A stretch of DNA of 7,242 nt from Rickettsiales bacterium. Its GTDB lineage: Bacteria > Pseudomonadota > Alphaproteobacteria > Rickettsiales > UBA1997. The notes under the pieces are model-generated. The model did not search any database, was not told the DNA's origin, and saw only the letters and a program-made list of their open reading frames with translations. Shown piece after piece: positions 6,213-7,242 of the stretch. Location: positions 1-7,242 of the forward strand of contig CANDYP010000076.1 of the NCBI GenBank assembly GCA_947425005.1, read 5' to 3'. Position 1 is the stretch's first letter. The number at the start of each line of letters is the position of its first letter. A program made the translations under genes and the position numbers.

Positions 6213-6545
6213 ATGGCTGCCAGAATAATGAAAAAAAACAACAAGAATACTAGTCACGCCAATGAACACGAGGGTGAAGAGGGTTACGTAAAAGTATCCT
6301 TAGTCAATCAAAGTGTTTTCATTAGAAAGAAAAAATCTTGTCCACTTCGTGACATTTCCATTGCTGAAATCGACTACAAAAATCTAAAACTTTTGAATAA
6401 GTTCATTTCCGAAAGAGGAAAAATTATTCCAAGCAGAATCACCAACGTTGCAGTAAAAAAACAAAAAGCTCTGTCTAATGCTATCAAAAGAGCGCGTCAC
6501 TTAGCCTTGATCTCTCCGATCGACAAAGAAGTAACTCAAAACTAA
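6213..6545 (+). CDS. rpsR: 30S ribosomal protein S18
   Basis: S18 binds S6 and the platform of the 30S subunit. The conserved core is clear: RKKKSCPLRDI (38-48), then IDYKNLKLLNKFISERGKII (53-72), PSRITNVAVKKQ (73-84) and ALSNAIKRARHLALI (86-100). At 110 residues it is longer than the usual 75-95 because of a 35-residue polar N-terminal extension (Asn/Lys/Glu/His-rich) before the core. A downstream in-frame ATG at 6228 would trim only five residues, so the extension is real unless translation starts at a non-ATG codon. It sits 15 bp after rpsF and 8 bp before rplI, in the standard order. Confidence 0.97.
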   Translation: MAARIMKKNNKNTSHANEHEGEEGYVKVSLVNQSVFIRKKKSCPLRDISIAEIDYKNLKLLNKFISERGKIIPSRITNVAVKKQKALSNAIKRARHLALISPIDKEVTQN

Positions 6546-6553
6546 TCAAAATC

Positions 6554-7171
6554 ATGAAAATCATTTTAACGGCTGCAATTTCTAATTTGGGAAAAATTGG
6601 CGATGTAGTCGAAGTAAAAAACGGTTACGCAAAAAATTTCTTAATACCGAGTAAAAAAGCAATTTGCTTTACCGTCAATAATTACAAGACCTTCGAATCT
6701 AGAAAAAAAGAATTCGAACAACAAAATAATGATGATTTCGCGGCGGCCACTAAGGTTAAAGAGCAGCTTGTCGGCAAAGATATCGTAATCATCGAAAACG
6801 CCTCTGACGATGGAAGGCTTTATGGCTCAGTAAGCTCTTCTGCGATCGCTCTAAAAATTAACGAAATTTTAAAACAAAAAATCGCTTCAAGGGTTAATAT
6901 ATTTTTAAAGAAGCCAATCAAAGATATTGGAGTTTACGAAATCAAATTAGCTCTTCATTCGGATGTTGCTATTGATGTGAGATTGATTGTTACAAGAAGT
7001 GAATCAGAGATTAACGCTCTTTTGAAGGCTGAGAAAAAATCTGATAAATCTGCGACAGAAGTTTCTGAAAAAAAATCTGAGACAACGGCAAATTCTGTAG
7101 AAGAAGTTGTTGAAGTTAAATCAGAAAAACCAAAAAACTCTAGAAAGAAAAAAGCTGAACCTGCTGAGTAA
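6554..7171 (+). CDS. rplI: 50S ribosomal protein L9 with long charged tail
   Basis: L9 binds 23S rRNA near the L1 stalk and helps keep the reading frame. The N-terminal RNA-binding domain shows NLGKIGDVVEVKNGYAKNFL (11-30) and IPSKKA (31-36). The long connecting helix follows (about 40-75). The C-terminal domain carries DDGRLYGSV (85-93) and IKDIGVYEIKLALHSDVAIDVRLIV (122-146). The protein is 205 residues against a common 148-150; the excess is a Lys/Glu/Ser/Val low-complexity tail from about 152 to the end (KSEKPKNSRKKKAEPAE at the terminus). The start is ATG 6554, 8 bp after the rpsR stop, with no Shine-Dalgarno sequence, suggesting coupling to rpsR. It is the last gene of the operon, with a terminator 28 bp downstream. 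Confidence 0.97.
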   Translation: MKIILTAAISNLGKIGDVVEVKNGYAKNFLIPSKKAICFTVNNYKTFESRKKEFEQQNNDDFAAATKVKEQLVGKDIVIIENASDDGRLYGSVSSSAIALKINEILKQKIASRVNIFLKKPIKDIGVYEIKLALHSDVAIDVRLIVTRSESEINALLKAEKKSDKSATEVSEKKSETTANSVEEVVEVKSEKPKNSRKKKAEPAE

Positions 7172-7195
7172 TTTTAGCAAAAATTTTTAGCAAAA

Positions 7196-7233
7196 AAAAC
7201 CGCCCTCGAATTTAAATTTGAGGGCGGTTTTTT
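7196..7233 (+). terminator. Rho-independent terminator of the rpsF-rpsR-rplI operon
   Basis: CCGCCCTC (7200-7207) pairs perfectly with GAGGGCGG (7220-7227). The A-run before the stem (7196-7199) extends pairing into the T-run 7228-7233, and the inner AT bases add weaker pairs (GAATTT/AAATTT). A GC-rich stem followed by six Ts is a textbook intrinsic terminator. The near-symmetric A and T flanks would let it also act on a convergent gene to the right. Confidence 0.95.
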
Positions 7234-7242
7234 ATTGCGCGT

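Overview
The window reads as a chromosomal segment of an alphaproteobacterium, most likely a member of or a relative of the Rickettsiales/Holosporales-type symbionts. This inference rests on three things. RecG, SmpB, S6, S18 and L9 have alphaproteobacterial-looking sequences. The compact rpsF-rpsR-rplI cluster has no ssb or priB between the genes. RecG carries an in-frame palindromic insert of the kind described as Rickettsia palindromic elements. The lineage call is inference from remembered family features; no search was run.

Left part (1-2875). An unrecognised protein gene runs in from the left edge on the + strand and ends at 965. It converges on a - strand gene (999-1877) encoding a type IV pilin-like N-terminus fused to a LamG/concanavalin-like domain, with a good sigma70-type promoter just upstream of it. 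Divergent from that are two further unrecognised + strand reading frames (1989-2246 and 2243-2875). They overlap by ATGA and may be a coupled pair or one gene split by a frameshift. The second overlaps the end of recG by 14 bp, tail to tail.

Middle (2862-5533, - strand). smpB and recG form a two-gene operon with an ATGA overlap. SmpB is the tmRNA-binding ribosome-rescue protein and RecG is the fork-remodelling helicase. RecG contains an extra 165 bp (55 codons) at about 4319-4483. This insert is bounded by perfect 19-bp inverted repeats and packed with further hairpins, and it sits between the wedge/OB region and the first helicase domain. Subtracting it leaves about 691 residues, the normal RecG size. 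This insert is the most notable signal in the window.

Right part (5534-7242). A 253-bp divergent spacer holds an imperfect inverted repeat beside smpB and no gene. The ribosomal protein operon rpsF-rpsR-rplI follows on the + strand with gaps of 15 and 8 bp and is closed by a strong intrinsic terminator at 7196-7233. Most starts in the window lack a clear Shine-Dalgarno sequence; rpsR is the exception. I found no CRISPR array, tRNA, rRNA, transposase or obvious new defence system.
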